Below, piece by piece: positions 22,643-31,776 of a DNA stretch of 64,000 nt. A program made the position numbers and the translations under genes. Position 1 is the first letter of the stretch; each line of letters opens with the position of its first letter. The DNA is from CAIWHR01 sp963726765 (lineage in GTDB: Bacteria; Pseudomonadota; Gammaproteobacteria; Burkholderiales; Casimicrobiaceae): the NCBI GenBank assembly GCA_963726765.1, contig CAVSDH010000011.1, positions 310,001-374,000 on the forward strand, read 5' to 3'. The notes beneath the pieces are model-generated. The model ran no database searches. It was given only the letters and a program-made list of their open reading frames with translations, and had not been told where the DNA came from.

Positions 22643-22687
22643 GAATTGGTAATACCACTTGACCAATTCGGGGGCCGCGATTAGCCT
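22643..22687 (+). promoter_or_regulatory. Promoter with nested operator in front of the FadR-type regulator
   Basis: The outer inverted repeat GAATTGGT (22643-22650) / ACCAATTC (22662-22669) encloses an inner dyad TGGT-AAT-ACCA (22647-22657). Both match the TNGTNNNACNA pattern of FadR-subfamily GntR regulators. A -35-like TTGACC (22659-22664) lies inside the repeat, followed after 17 bases by a weak -10 TAGCCT (22682-22687). The arrangement predicts autorepression of the regulator and control of the downstream transport/catabolic genes. Confidence 0.6.
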
Positions 22688-22769
22688 TGGCGCCCTGTGC
22701 CCTCGAACGTCCGCCTCGGGCCGCCGGCGGGCATCGCCGTTCCCACGCCGCGGGTTTCCGCGCCCCACC

Positions 22770-23471
22770 GTGCCCTTCCAGAGCATCGAACCGCGTCGAC
22801 TCTATCGACAGATCGCCGACCAGATCCGGGCACTGATCGCATCAGGCGAGTTTCCCGCTGGCGCGCGCCTGCCGCCGGAGCGCGATCTCGCCAGGCAGCT
22901 CGGAGTCTCGCGGCCGTCGGTGCGCGAGGCGCTCATCGCGCTGGAGGTCGAAGGGCGCGTCGAGGTGCGGATAGGGTCGGGCATCTACGTCCAGGCGCCG
23001 ACGGAGAGCCCGGGCCGCGAAGCGGAGGCCGCCGCGGGTCCATTCGAACTGCTGCGCGCGCGGTACGTCATCGAAGGCGAATGCGCGGCGCTCGCCGCCA
23101 AGTCGGGCAAGAAGGCGCAGGTGAGCGCGATTGCCGAGGCGCTGGACCAGATGCAGGTCGAGATCGACAATGGCGAGCACCAGCCGCTCACCGGCGATCG
23201 CCTTTTCCACATGCGCATTGCCGAGGCGACCGGGAACGGCGCCCTGGTGGCGGTGGTGAAGATGCTGTGGGACGAGCGGACGGGCCCCCTCTACAAGCAA
23301 CTCGAGCACCACTACGATTCACCCGCACTCTGGGGGAATGCGATGAACGAGCATCGGTCCGTGTACAAGGCGATCGCGTCAGGCAACTCGAGCGCTGCGC
23401 GCACGGCGATGCAACGGCACCTCACTCAGGCGTACAAGCGCTTCTCAACCGGCTGGGACGCGCTGTCATAG
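22770..23471 (+). CDS. GntR-family regulator, FadR subfamily
   Basis: A 233-residue repressor-type protein. I start at GTG 22770, where homology begins (FQSIEPRRLYRQIADQIR). The winged helix is residues about 8-75 with LPPERDLARQLGVSRPSVRE and the wing GRVEVRIGSGIYV. The FCD effector domain follows, with metal/ligand-type residues in DRLFHMRIAEATGN and NEHRSVYKAIASGN. FadR-subfamily members in sugar-acid loci sense uronates, aldonates or their keto derivatives. The dehydrogenase begins 31 bases downstream, and the whole 23.5-36.4 kb run is the likely target. Confidence 0.88.
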   Translation: MPFQSIEPRRLYRQIADQIRALIASGEFPAGARLPPERDLARQLGVSRPSVREALIALEVEGRVEVRIGSGIYVQAPTESPGREAEAAAGPFELLRARYVIEGECAALAAKSGKKAQVSAIAEALDQMQVEIDNGEHQPLTGDRLFHMRIAEATGNGALVAVVKMLWDERTGPLYKQLEHHYDSPALWGNAMNEHRSVYKAIASGNSSAARTAMQRHLTQAYKRFSTGWDALS

Positions 23472-23502
23472 CCCGGCGTCGCAACACTTACAGGAGACGT
23501 TG

Positions 23503-24528
23503 ATGCTCGCATGTCGCATACATGCCAAGGAAGACCTGCGGATCGAGGCGGCGGACGTGCCCGATGCCGGGCCCGGAGAGGTCCTCCTCCGGCTCGGCGC
23601 GGGTGGCATCTGCGGTTCGGATCTGCATTACTACTTCGAAGGGCGCAACGGGAATTTCATCGTTCGCGAGCCGCTGATACCGGGGCACGAGGCGTCCGCG
23701 GTGGTTGCCGGCGTGGGCAAGGGGGTGACGCGCGTCAGGGTCGGCGACAAGGTCGCCGTGTCGCCGTCGCACGCGTGCGGCCGCTGCGACTACTGTCGCG
23801 AGGGCCGGGAGCATTTGTGCGCGAACATGCGCTTCCTCGGCAGCGCAAGCCGCTTTCCTCACGTGCAGGGCATGTTCCAGGAATTTTTCGTCATGGGCGA
23901 GCGGCAGTGCTACCCCGTTGGCGGCGACATCACGCTCGGGGAACTCGCCTTCGCAGAGCCGCTGGCGGTCGGTCTCCATGCCGTCAACCGGGGCGGCGAG
24001 CTGATGGGCAAGTCCGTGCTGATCACCGGCGCGGGCACGATCGGCTGCGTGACGGTGCTGGCGGCGCGCCTCGCCGGCGCGCGCAGGATCACGGTGACCG
24101 ATGTGCTCGACCGGCCGCTCGCGCAGGCGCGATTGGTGGGCGCCGATGCGACGCTGCGCGCCGACCGCGAGGCGGACGGGCTGAAGGAGCCGCAGTTCGA
24201 CGTCGCCTACGAGGTCTCCGGCAATTTCAACGCGCTCAAGTCCTGCGTCGCGGCGACGCGGCGCGGCGGCGTGATCGTCCAGGTCGGCACGCTCCCGCAC
24301 GAGCCGCTGCCGTTCGTCGTCAACGAACTGATGGCGAAGGAGCTCGACCTCCGCGGCGCCTTCCGATGGGGCATCGAGTTCGACTGGGCCGTCGATTACC
24401 TGGCCACGCGTCGCGTCGACGTGCGGCCGCTGCTGTCCGGCCAGTACCCGCTGCAGGAGGCCGTCGCCGCGTTCCGGGCGGCGGCGAACAAGAACGAGAC
24501 CACCAAGGTCCAGGTCGTCGCCGTCTAG
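23503..24528 (+). CDS. L-idonate 5-dehydrogenase-like zinc alcohol dehydrogenase
   Basis: A 341-residue medium-chain dehydrogenase; AGGAG stands eight bases before ATG. Catalytic zinc ligands: Cys in GICGSDLHYY and His-Glu in IPGHEAS; structural zinc cysteines in CGRCDYCREGREHLC; NAD fold with ITGAGTIGCVTVLAA. The stretch LHYYFEGRNGNFIVREPLIP is typical of L-idonate 5-dehydrogenases and relatives acting on L-galactonate or L-gulonate, which oxidise an aldonate at C5 to a 5-keto acid. In this operon it would act early on an imported sugar acid. The precise substrate cannot be read from sequence. Confidence 0.85.
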   Translation: MLACRIHAKEDLRIEAADVPDAGPGEVLLRLGAGGICGSDLHYYFEGRNGNFIVREPLIPGHEASAVVAGVGKGVTRVRVGDKVAVSPSHACGRCDYCREGREHLCANMRFLGSASRFPHVQGMFQEFFVMGERQCYPVGGDITLGELAFAEPLAVGLHAVNRGGELMGKSVLITGAGTIGCVTVLAARLAGARRITVTDVLDRPLAQARLVGADATLRADREADGLKEPQFDVAYEVSGNFNALKSCVAATRRGGVIVQVGTLPHEPLPFVVNELMAKELDLRGAFRWGIEFDWAVDYLATRRVDVRPLLSGQYPLQEAVAAFRAAANKNETTKVQVVAV

Positions 24529-24584
24529 ATTTCGAGTTCGGGCGCAGTTCAGGTGCGCCCCGCCGTCTTGCCAAAGGAGGAATC

Positions 24585-25565
24585 ATGCGTTTGCTGTCAA
24601 GGATTGCTGCCGTCACCGCGCTCGCCGCGGCCTCGCTGATCGTCGCCGGCCCGGTCGGGGCGCAACAGAAGCTCAAGTGGGCGCATGTCTACGAGACGTC
24701 GGAGCCCTATCACACCGAATCGGTGTGGGCCGCCGCCGAAATCAAGAAGCGCACCAACGGCAAGTTCGACATCGAAGTCTTCCCGGCATCGACGCTGGGC
24801 AAGGAAACCGACATCAACCAGGGGATGACGCTGGGCACCGTCGACATGATCATCAGCGGGCCGTCGTTCGCCGCGCGCAGCTACCCGCGCCTCGGCATCG
24901 CCTACTATCCGTTCATCTTCCGCGACGCCGACCATCTGCTCGCTTACTCCAAGAGCCCGGTCTTCGCCGAGATGGTCGAGGAGTTCCGCACCAAGACCGG
25001 CATCCAGATCCTCGCCTACACCTACTACGGCGCGCGGCAGACGACGTCGAACCGGCCGTTCACCGACTGCGCCGGCATGAAGGGCCTCAAGATCCGCGTG
25101 CCGGACGTGCCCGCGTACATGGCGACGCCGAAGGCCTGCGGCGCGAATCCGACGCCGATCGCGTTCGCCGAGGTCTACCTCGCGCTGCAGAATGGCACCG
25201 TCGAGGCGCAGGAGAACCCGCTGACGACGATCGAGGCGAAGAAATTCTACGAGGTGCAGAAGGCGATCATGATGACCTCGCACATCGTCGACGGCCTCAC
25301 GACGCAGGTCGCCCCGCACGTATGGAACAAGCTGACGCCCGAGGAAAAACAGATCTTCACTGAAGTGACGCGCGAGGCTGCGGCGCGGGCGACGGCGCAG
25401 ATCAAGAAGCGCGAGGCCGAGCTCGCCGACGAGTTCAAGAAGAAAGGCCTGCAGATCGTGCAGGTCAACCGGCAGAGCTTCGTCGACGCGGTGCTCAAGA
25501 ATTCGCCGGTCGAGTCGATGGGTTTCTCGAGGTCCGACTACGACAAGATCGTCGCCATCAAGTAG
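24585..25565 (+). CDS. dctP: TRAP transporter substrate-binding protein DctP
   Basis: A 326-residue periplasmic receptor with an excellent AAAGGAGG before ATG. The signal peptide is residues 1-26 (cleavage near VGAQQ). The family motifs are LKWAHVYETSEPYHTESVW at the mature start, IEVFPASTLGKETDINQGM, and the carboxylate-binding region with MKGLKIRVPDVPAY and EVYLALQNGTVEAQENP. TRAP receptors bind organic acids; the conserved Arg in LKIRVP is the expected carboxylate anchor. It is followed at once by dctQ and dctM, so the importer is complete. Confidence 0.93.
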   Translation: MRLLSRIAAVTALAAASLIVAGPVGAQQKLKWAHVYETSEPYHTESVWAAAEIKKRTNGKFDIEVFPASTLGKETDINQGMTLGTVDMIISGPSFAARSYPRLGIAYYPFIFRDADHLLAYSKSPVFAEMVEEFRTKTGIQILAYTYYGARQTTSNRPFTDCAGMKGLKIRVPDVPAYMATPKACGANPTPIAFAEVYLALQNGTVEAQENPLTTIEAKKFYEVQKAIMMTSHIVDGLTTQVAPHVWNKLTPEEKQIFTEVTREAAARATAQIKKREAELADEFKKKGLQIVQVNRQSFVDAVLKNSPVESMGFSRSDYDKIVAIK

Positions 25566-25586
25566 TCCCGAGCGCAACAGGCGAGC

Positions 25587-26159
25587 ATGAGCGAAACGCC
25601 CAATGCCGAGCACGTCCTCGACGAGGAAGGTCACTTCCACGTCGAGGACGCGCCGATCGACCTCGGCGCCTACTTGGTCGAGGACTGGGCGTCGCTCGCG
25701 TTCTTCTGGCTGCTCGGCCTCAACGTTTTCTACCAGTTCTTCACGCGCTACGTGCTGAACGATTCGGCGGCGTGGACCGAGGAGATCGCGCGCTACCTGC
25801 TGATCTGCACGGTGTTCGTCGCGCTCGCCCCCGTGGTCCGCCGCACGCGGCACATCCACGTCGACTTCCTGTACCGGCTGCTCCCCGCGAAGGCGGGCCG
25901 GGCGCTTTCGACGCTGGTCGACCTCGGGCGCATCGTGTTCTTCGTCGTGGCCGTCGTCCTCACCGTGCAAATGATGCTCAGGATGACGGCACTGCAGATG
26001 ACGATCATCGACCTGCCGATGAATCTCATCTACGGAGTGTGCGGGATCGGCTTCGCCGCTGCGGCCGTGCGCTCGGTCCAGGTGGCGATCGAAAACCTTC
26101 GTCGCGGCTGGAGCCTGCTCGAACAGCCCGAGCATGCCATTGAAGAGACGATCGAATGA
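25587..26159 (+). CDS. dctQ: TRAP transporter small permease DctQ
   Basis: A 190-residue protein with four hydrophobic segments (about 35-60, 72-90, 108-130, 140-165) after a long acidic N-terminal tail, longer than usual. FFTRYVLNDSAAWTEEIARY is the standard DctQ motif. Its stop overlaps the dctM start as ATGA. It couples the receptor to the large permease in the inner membrane. Confidence 0.9.
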   Translation: MSETPNAEHVLDEEGHFHVEDAPIDLGAYLVEDWASLAFFWLLGLNVFYQFFTRYVLNDSAAWTEEIARYLLICTVFVALAPVVRRTRHIHVDFLYRLLPAKAGRALSTLVDLGRIVFFVVAVVLTVQMMLRMTALQMTIIDLPMNLIYGVCGIGFAAAAVRSVQVAIENLRRGWSLLEQPEHAIEETIE

Positions 26160-27559
26160 CGGGCACACTGCTCACCGCGTTCCTTGCGCTGATGGTGACC
26201 GGTATTCCGGTCGCCATCGCGATGGCAGGCGCGTCGCTGATCTACATCGTCGTATCGGGGAACACTCCCTCGATGGTCGTCGTGCACCGGATGATCAGCG
26301 GCCTCGACAGCTTTCCGCTCCTCGCGGTGCCGTTTTTCATCCTTGCCGGCAACCTGATGAACAACGCCGGCATCACCAACCGCATCTACAACTTCGCGCT
26401 CGCGCTTGTCGGCTGGATGAAAGGCGGCCTCGGCCACGTCAACATCATCGGCTCGGTGATCTTCGCCGGCATGTCGGGCACCGCGATCGCCGACGCCGCC
26501 GGACTCGGCACGATCGAGATCAAGGCGATGCGCGACCACGGGTATTCGAAGGAATTTTCGGTGGGCGTGACCGCGGCGTCCGCGACGCTCGGGCCGATCA
26601 TTCCGCCGTCGCTGCCGTTCGTGATCTACGGCATGGTCGCCAACGTCTCGATCGGGCAGCTGTTCCTCGCCGGTATCCTGCCCGGCCTGGTGATGACCGT
26701 CCTCATGATGCTGACCGTAGCCTATTTCGCGCACAAGAACAAATGGGGCGCCGACATCAAGTTCCTGTGGAGCCGCGTTGGCAAGGCGACGCTCGAGCTC
26801 GCGATCGTCATCGCGTTTCCGCTGGTGATCTGGCTGGGCGGTCTGGCCGGCGTCAATCCGCCGCTGGCGGCGGGCATCGCGATGGTCGCGCTCTTCGCGG
26901 CGGACTGGAAATTCAGGTTCGAGGCGGTGCTGCCGATCATGACGCCGGTTCTGCTGATCGGCGGAATGACGACCGGAATCTTCACGCCGACGGAGGGCGC
27001 GGTCGCGGCGTCGATCTGGGCGCTGTTCCTCGGCCTGTTCTGGTACCGCACGCTGTCGGTCAAGATGCTGGTAAAGGTGTCGATGGAAACCATCGAAACC
27101 ACGGCGACGGTGCTGTTCATCGTCGCCGCGGCGTCGATCTTCGGCTGGCTGCTGACGGCGACGCGGGTCACCGATATGGTGACCGCATGGGTGCTGGGCT
27201 TTACGCACACGCCGTGGGTGTTCCTGCTGCTCGTCAACCTGTTGCTGCTCTTCGTGGGTTGCTTCCTCGAGCCGACGGCGGCGATCCTGATCGCGATCCC
27301 GGTGCTGATGCCCGCGGTGACGCAGCTCGGCATCGATCCGGTGCATTTCGGGCTCATCGTCGTGCTGAACCTGATGATCGGGCTGCTGCACCCGCCGATG
27401 GGGATGGTGCTGTACGTGCTCGCGCGCGTCGCGCGAATGTCGCTCGAGCGCACGACGATGGCCATCCTGCCCTGGCTCGTGCCGCTGCTCGGCAGCCTGA
27501 TCCTGATCACCTACGTTCCGATCATTTCGCTGTGGCTGCCGCGGATGTTCTATCACTGA
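26156..27559 (+). CDS. dctM: TRAP transporter large permease DctM
   Basis: A 467-residue very hydrophobic protein with about 12 membrane segments; somewhat longer than the usual 425-430. Family signatures: PFFILAGNLMNNAGIT, GSVIFAGMSGTAIADAAG, ASATLGPIIPPSLPFVIYG and the C-terminal LLHPPMGMVLYVLARV. It uses a sodium gradient to import the acid delivered by DctP. The stop TGA overlaps the next ATG (TGATG), so the dehydratase is translated together with the transporter. Confidence 0.93.
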   Translation: MTGTLLTAFLALMVTGIPVAIAMAGASLIYIVVSGNTPSMVVVHRMISGLDSFPLLAVPFFILAGNLMNNAGITNRIYNFALALVGWMKGGLGHVNIIGSVIFAGMSGTAIADAAGLGTIEIKAMRDHGYSKEFSVGVTAASATLGPIIPPSLPFVIYGMVANVSIGQLFLAGILPGLVMTVLMMLTVAYFAHKNKWGADIKFLWSRVGKATLELAIVIAFPLVIWLGGLAGVNPPLAAGIAMVALFAADWKFRFEAVLPIMTPVLLIGGMTTGIFTPTEGAVAASIWALFLGLFWYRTLSVKMLVKVSMETIETTATVLFIVAAASIFGWLLTATRVTDMVTAWVLGFTHTPWVFLLLVNLLLLFVGCFLEPTAAILIAIPVLMPAVTQLGIDPVHFGLIVVLNLMIGLLHPPMGMVLYVLARVARMSLERTTMAILPWLVPLLGSLILITYVPIISLWLPRMFYH

Positions 27560-28676
27560 TGAAGTCTGCCGTGTCGCTGATCGAGCGCGTCGAGATACTC
27601 CAGGTCGACCTGCCGCCGAAGGTCGTGCGGACCGATGCCATCCAGTCGTTCGTCCGGCAGGAAACCCCGATCGTGCGCATCACCTGCACCGACGGCGCGG
27701 TGGGCACCGGCTACACGTACACGATCGGCACCGGCGGCTCGTCGGTGGTCGCGCTGCTGCGCGATCACCTGTGCCCGCGGCTCATCGGCCGCGACGCCGC
27801 GGAGATCGAAGGGTTGTGGAAGGATCTCTTCTTCCATACGCACGCAACGGCGGTCGGCGCGATCACGAGCCTCGTCGCTGGCCGCGATCGATACGGCGCT
27901 GTGGGACCTGAAGTGCCGCCGCGCGGAGCAACCGCTGTGGAAGGTCGCGGGCGGCGCCAAGGCCGCGATCCCCGTCTACACGACCGAGGGCGGATGGCTT
28001 CACCATTCCGCGCAGCAGATCGTCGACGAGGCGATGGAAGCCAAGGCGCAGGGATTCAAGGGTGCGAAGTTCAAGGTGGGCAAGCCCTCGATCGCCGAAG
28101 ATGTGCGCCGCCTGTCCGCGGTACGCGACGCCGTGGGCGACGAGTTCGAGGTGATGATCGACGCCAACCAGGCGTTTACCGTCGCGGAGGCGCTGCGCCG
28201 GGCCCACGCCTATGCGCCGCTGTCGCTCGCGTGGTTCGAGGAGCCGCTGCCTGCCGAAGACTTGGGCGGCCACGTCGCTGCTCGCCGCGAAGGCGTCGAT
28301 GCCCGTCGCCGTCGGCGAGTCGCTCTACCACCCGTCGCATTTCCGCGAGTATCTGGAACGCGGCGCGTGCTCGATCGTTCAGGTCGACTGTGCGCGCATC
28401 GGCGGCATCACGCCCTGGCTCAAGGTCGCCCACCTCGCGGAAACGTTCAACGTCGCGGTGTGCCCGCATTTTCTGATGGAACTGCACGTCTCGCTCGTGG
28501 CCGCGGTGCCCAACGGCGCGTGGGTCGAGTACATACCGCAGCTCGACGACATCACGACGTCGAGAATGGCATTGCGCGACGGTTTCGCACTGGCGCCCCA
28601 AGGTCCCGGCCTCGGCATCGACTGGGACTTTGCCGCGATCGACCGGCTCGCCGTCGCGCGCGCGTCCGTGCACTGA
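27559..28676 (+). CDS. Mandelate racemase/muconate lactonizing family dehydratase, frame-interrupted
   Basis: An enolase-superfamily protein of about 372 residues. Capping domain: IVRITCTDGAVGTGYTYTIG. Barrel: base motif KFKVG, metal ligands in VMIDANQ, WFEEPL and VGESLYH, then the far-side VQVDCARIGGITPW and the His of CPHFLMELHVSL. This is the mandelate-racemase subgroup pattern (KxK plus His-Asp), usual for acid-sugar dehydratases. Two +1 shifts occur, near 27875 and 28275, with homology continuing. The gene overlaps dctM by one base, so the transported acid is the likely substrate or precursor. It is distinct from the glucarate-dehydratase-like gene at 18728. Confidence 0.82.
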
Positions 28677-28692
28677 TCGAGGAGTAACGCCC

Positions 28693-30228
28693 ATGCTCAC
28701 GCAAGCATCGCTCATCATCCGCCTCCATGCCGACGACGACGTCGTGATCGCCCGGGCGCAACTGGTCGGCGGCACCAAGCTGCTGGACGAGAATGTCACC
28801 GTCGTCGGCCTGGTGCCACCCGGCCACAAGGTGGCGACGCGCGCAATCGCGAAGGGCGCACCGGTGAGGCGCTACAACCAGATCATCGGTTTCGCGAGCC
28901 GCGACATTGCGCCCGGCGAGCACGTCCACCTCAACAACCTGCAGATGGGGTCATTCGACCGCGATTACGCGTTCGGTGTCGACGTCAAGCCGACGCAATA
29001 TGTCACTCCGCCGGCAACCTTCATGGGCATTGTCCGCAAAGGGGGTCCCAATGCAGGGCGGGTGGCGACCCGCAATTACCTCGGCATCCTGTCGACGGTG
29101 AACTGTTCCGCGACGGTCGCCCGCGGCATCGCGGGCCATTTCACGCGCGAGCGGCTGGCCGCCTTCCCCAACGTCGACGGCGTGGTCGCGCTGACGCACG
29201 GTTCCGGCTGCGGCATGGACACGCAGGGCGAGGGAATGCAGCTGCTGCGGCGCACGCTCGGCGGCTACGCGCGGCACGCGAATTTCGCCGGCGTGCTGAT
29301 GGTCGGCCTGGGATGCGAGGCGAACCAGATCTCGGCGCTGCTGGGCGCGGAAGGCCTGCAGGAAAGCCCGCTTCTGCGCACGTACAGCATCCAGGACACC
29401 GGCGGCACCGCCAAGTCGATCGCGCGGGGCATCGCAATGATCGACGAGATGCTTCCGCACGCGAACGAGGTCCTGCGCCAGCCGGTGCCCGCCTCGCACA
29501 TCACGATCGGCCTGCAGTGCGGCGGCTCCGACGGCTATTCCGGCATCACCGCGAATCCGGCGCTCGGCGCCGCCGTCGATCTTCTCGTGCGCCACGGCGG
29601 CACCGCGATCCTGTCGGAGACGCCGGAGATCTACGGTGCGGAGCATCTCCTCACCCGCCGCGCCGTGTCGCGCGCGGTAGGCGAAAAGCTCGTGTCGCGG
29701 ATCAGGTGGTGGGAGGATTACACGGCGCGCGAAAAGGGTGAAATGAACAACAATCCGTCGCCGGGCAACAAGGCGGGCGGTCTCACGACGATCCTCGAGA
29801 AATCGCTGGGAGCCGTGGCGAAGGGCGGCACGACGAACCTCGTCGACGTCTACGAGTACGCCGAAACGGTGACGGCGAAGGGATTCGTCTACATGGACAC
29901 GCCCGGCTACGATCCCGTGTCGGCAACGGGGCAGGTCGCGGGCGGCGCGAACATGATCGTGTTCACGACGGGCCGCGGCTCGGCTTACGGCTGCGCGCCG
30001 TCGCCGTCGCTCAAGCTGTCGACCAACACGCCGCTGTGGATCAAGCAGGAGGAAGACATCGACCTCAACTGCGGCGAAATCGCCGACGGCACGGCCGCGA
30101 TCGACGAGATGGGCGAGCGCCTGTTCGGGCTGGTGCTCGCCACGGCGTCGGGACAGCGGACCAAGAGCGAAGGCCATGGATACGGGCAGAGTGAATTCGT
30201 GCCGTGGTATCTGGGCGCCGTGATGTAG
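28693..30228 (+). CDS. UxaA-family altronate/galactarate-type dehydratase
   Basis: A 511-residue intact protein with GAGGAG before ATG. Residues 1 to about 95 form the SAF domain (HKVATRAIAKGAPVRRYNQIIG). The rest is the UxaA catalytic domain: RVATRNYLGILSTVNCSAT, THGSGCGMDTQGEG, IGLQCGGSDGYSGITANPALG, MNNNPSPGNKAGGLTTI and FTTGRGSAYGCAPSPSLKLS. UxaA-type enzymes dehydrate D-altronate or D-galactarate to 2-keto-3-deoxy acids with an iron or Fe-S site. No uxaB or kdgK accompanies it, so the exact role is open. The gene ends the first half of the plus-strand locus. Confidence 0.88.
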   Translation: MLTQASLIIRLHADDDVVIARAQLVGGTKLLDENVTVVGLVPPGHKVATRAIAKGAPVRRYNQIIGFASRDIAPGEHVHLNNLQMGSFDRDYAFGVDVKPTQYVTPPATFMGIVRKGGPNAGRVATRNYLGILSTVNCSATVARGIAGHFTRERLAAFPNVDGVVALTHGSGCGMDTQGEGMQLLRRTLGGYARHANFAGVLMVGLGCEANQISALLGAEGLQESPLLRTYSIQDTGGTAKSIARGIAMIDEMLPHANEVLRQPVPASHITIGLQCGGSDGYSGITANPALGAAVDLLVRHGGTAILSETPEIYGAEHLLTRRAVSRAVGEKLVSRIRWWEDYTAREKGEMNNNPSPGNKAGGLTTILEKSLGAVAKGGTTNLVDVYEYAETVTAKGFVYMDTPGYDPVSATGQVAGGANMIVFTTGRGSAYGCAPSPSLKLSTNTPLWIKQEEDIDLNCGEIADGTAAIDEMGERLFGLVLATASGQRTKSEGHGYGQSEFVPWYLGAVM

Positions 30229-30249
30229 TTCTCGGCAGATCATGTTTGA

Positions 30250-30279
30250 TTGACACCCCGGCGGGCAGACTTTAGTCTG
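30250..30279 (+). promoter_or_regulatory. Promoter with an overlapping operator before the ABC importer
   Basis: TTGACA at 30250-30255, a 17-base spacer, then TAGTCT at 30273-30278 as a -10-like box. CAGACT-TT-AGTCTG at 30266-30279 is a perfect 6-bp inverted repeat lying across the -10, an arrangement typical of a repressor site. It differs from the FadR-type site at 22643, so a separate regulator may control this half of the locus. Confidence 0.55.
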
Positions 30280-30334
30280 GCAGACCGGCCGGATGGCAAG
30301 AACAACAGCTGCAGTTCCACTCAGGAGGAGTTTG

Positions 30335-31714
30335 ATGAAAGCATTGTCGAGGTTGGGCATCGCGCTCTTCGCGGCCGCCGCGCTCGCGCTGTCCGGGCAG
30401 GTCGCCGCACAGGAAAAACTCACCGTCTGGTGGGTCAAGGGCTTCTACAAATCCGAGGACGACGCGCTCTACGAAGCCATCAAGAAGTTCGAGGCCAAGA
30501 CGGGCATCAAGGTCGAATTGTCGCAGTACGCGGTGCAGGACGGCATCCCGAAAGTCGTCGCGGCGCTCGACGCCGGGAATCCGCCGGACGTCGCGTACAT
30601 CGACGTGTTCGACTTCCAGGTCACCGCCAAGTGGGCCTACGAGGGCAAGCTCGAGGACATCAGCGACGTCATCACGCCGATCAAAGGGCAGTTCCTGCCC
30701 AATACCGTCGAGACGACGTTCCTCTACGACGACAAGACGAAGAAGAAGGCCTATTACGCGTTCCCGCTGAAGCAGCAGACGATGCACATCGAGTACTGGA
30801 AGGACATGCTGGCGGAGGCGGGCTACAAGGAGTCCGACATCCCGACCGGCTGGAAGGAATACTGGTCGTTCTGGTGCGACAAGGTGCAGCCCGAGTACCG
30901 GAAGAAGACCGGCAAGCGCGGTTTCGCGACCGGCTTCCCGATGGGGGTCGACTCGAGCGACTCGTATTACTCGTTCCTGACGTTCATGGACGCCTACAAC
31001 GTCAAGCTGGTCGACGACAACGGGAAGCTTCTCGTCGACGATCCGAAGGTCAAGGCAGGCCTCGTCAAGGCGCTCGGCGATTACGTGATGCCGTACCAGA
31101 AGGGCTGCACGCCGCCCTCGTCGACGAGCTGGAAGGATCCCGACAACAACGTCGCATTCCACAACAAGACGACGGTGATGACGCACAACGCGACGATCTC
31201 CATCGCCGCCAAGTGGTACGACGACATGAACAACGCGTCGCTGAAGCCCGAGGAGCGCGAGCAGGCGAAGAAGAACTACTACGAGCTGATCCAGACGTCG
31301 GGCTTCCCGAACAAGCCGGACGGCTCGCCGATGGTGTACCGCGCCGCCGTCAAGACCGGCGTCGTCTTCGCGGGCGCGAAGAACAAGAAGCGGGCAAAGG
31401 AGTTCGTCACCTTCCTTCTGCAGGAGGACAACCTGACGCCGTACGTCGAGGGCTCGCTCGGCCGCTGGTACCCGGTGACGAAGGCGGGCGCCTCGCGGCT
31501 GTCGTTCTGGCTCGCCGATCCGCACCGCACCTCGGTGCAGAAGCAGTTCGTTGCCGGAACGACGCCGTTCGAGTTCACGAAGAACTACAAGTTCACGGTT
31601 CTCAACAACGAGAACATCTGGGCCAAGGCGATGAACCGCGTGGTCAGCGAGAAATGGACGGTCGACAAGGCCGTCGACGAGATGATCGCCCGTATCAAGC
31701 AGGTCGCGGGGTAG
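30335..31714 (+). CDS. ABC sugar transporter substrate-binding protein
   Basis: A 459-residue periplasmic receptor with AGGAGGAG before ATG and a signal peptide of about 26 residues (SGQVAAQEK). Mature features of family-1 binding proteins: LTVWWVKGFYKSEDDAL, EAIKKFEAKTGIKVELSQY, ALDAGNPPDVAYIDV and MTHNATISIAA. It is the first gene of a complete carbohydrate importer (receptor, two permeases, ATPase). Family members bind mono- to oligosaccharides or glycerol phosphates; the ligand is not evident. Unusually long and lysine-rich for the neighbourhood. Confidence 0.92.
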   Translation: MKALSRLGIALFAAAALALSGQVAAQEKLTVWWVKGFYKSEDDALYEAIKKFEAKTGIKVELSQYAVQDGIPKVVAALDAGNPPDVAYIDVFDFQVTAKWAYEGKLEDISDVITPIKGQFLPNTVETTFLYDDKTKKKAYYAFPLKQQTMHIEYWKDMLAEAGYKESDIPTGWKEYWSFWCDKVQPEYRKKTGKRGFATGFPMGVDSSDSYYSFLTFMDAYNVKLVDDNGKLLVDDPKVKAGLVKALGDYVMPYQKGCTPPSSTSWKDPDNNVAFHNKTTVMTHNATISIAAKWYDDMNNASLKPEEREQAKKNYYELIQTSGFPNKPDGSPMVYRAAVKTGVVFAGAKNKKRAKEFVTFLLQEDNLTPYVEGSLGRWYPVTKAGASRLSFWLADPHRTSVQKQFVAGTTPFEFTKNYKFTVLNNENIWAKAMNRVVSEKWTVDKAVDEMIARIKQVAG

Positions 31715-31776
31715 AAAACGTCTGGTGGAACCGCGGGCGCCGCAGGCGCCCGCGATCTCGCGTCCGCACATCACCC

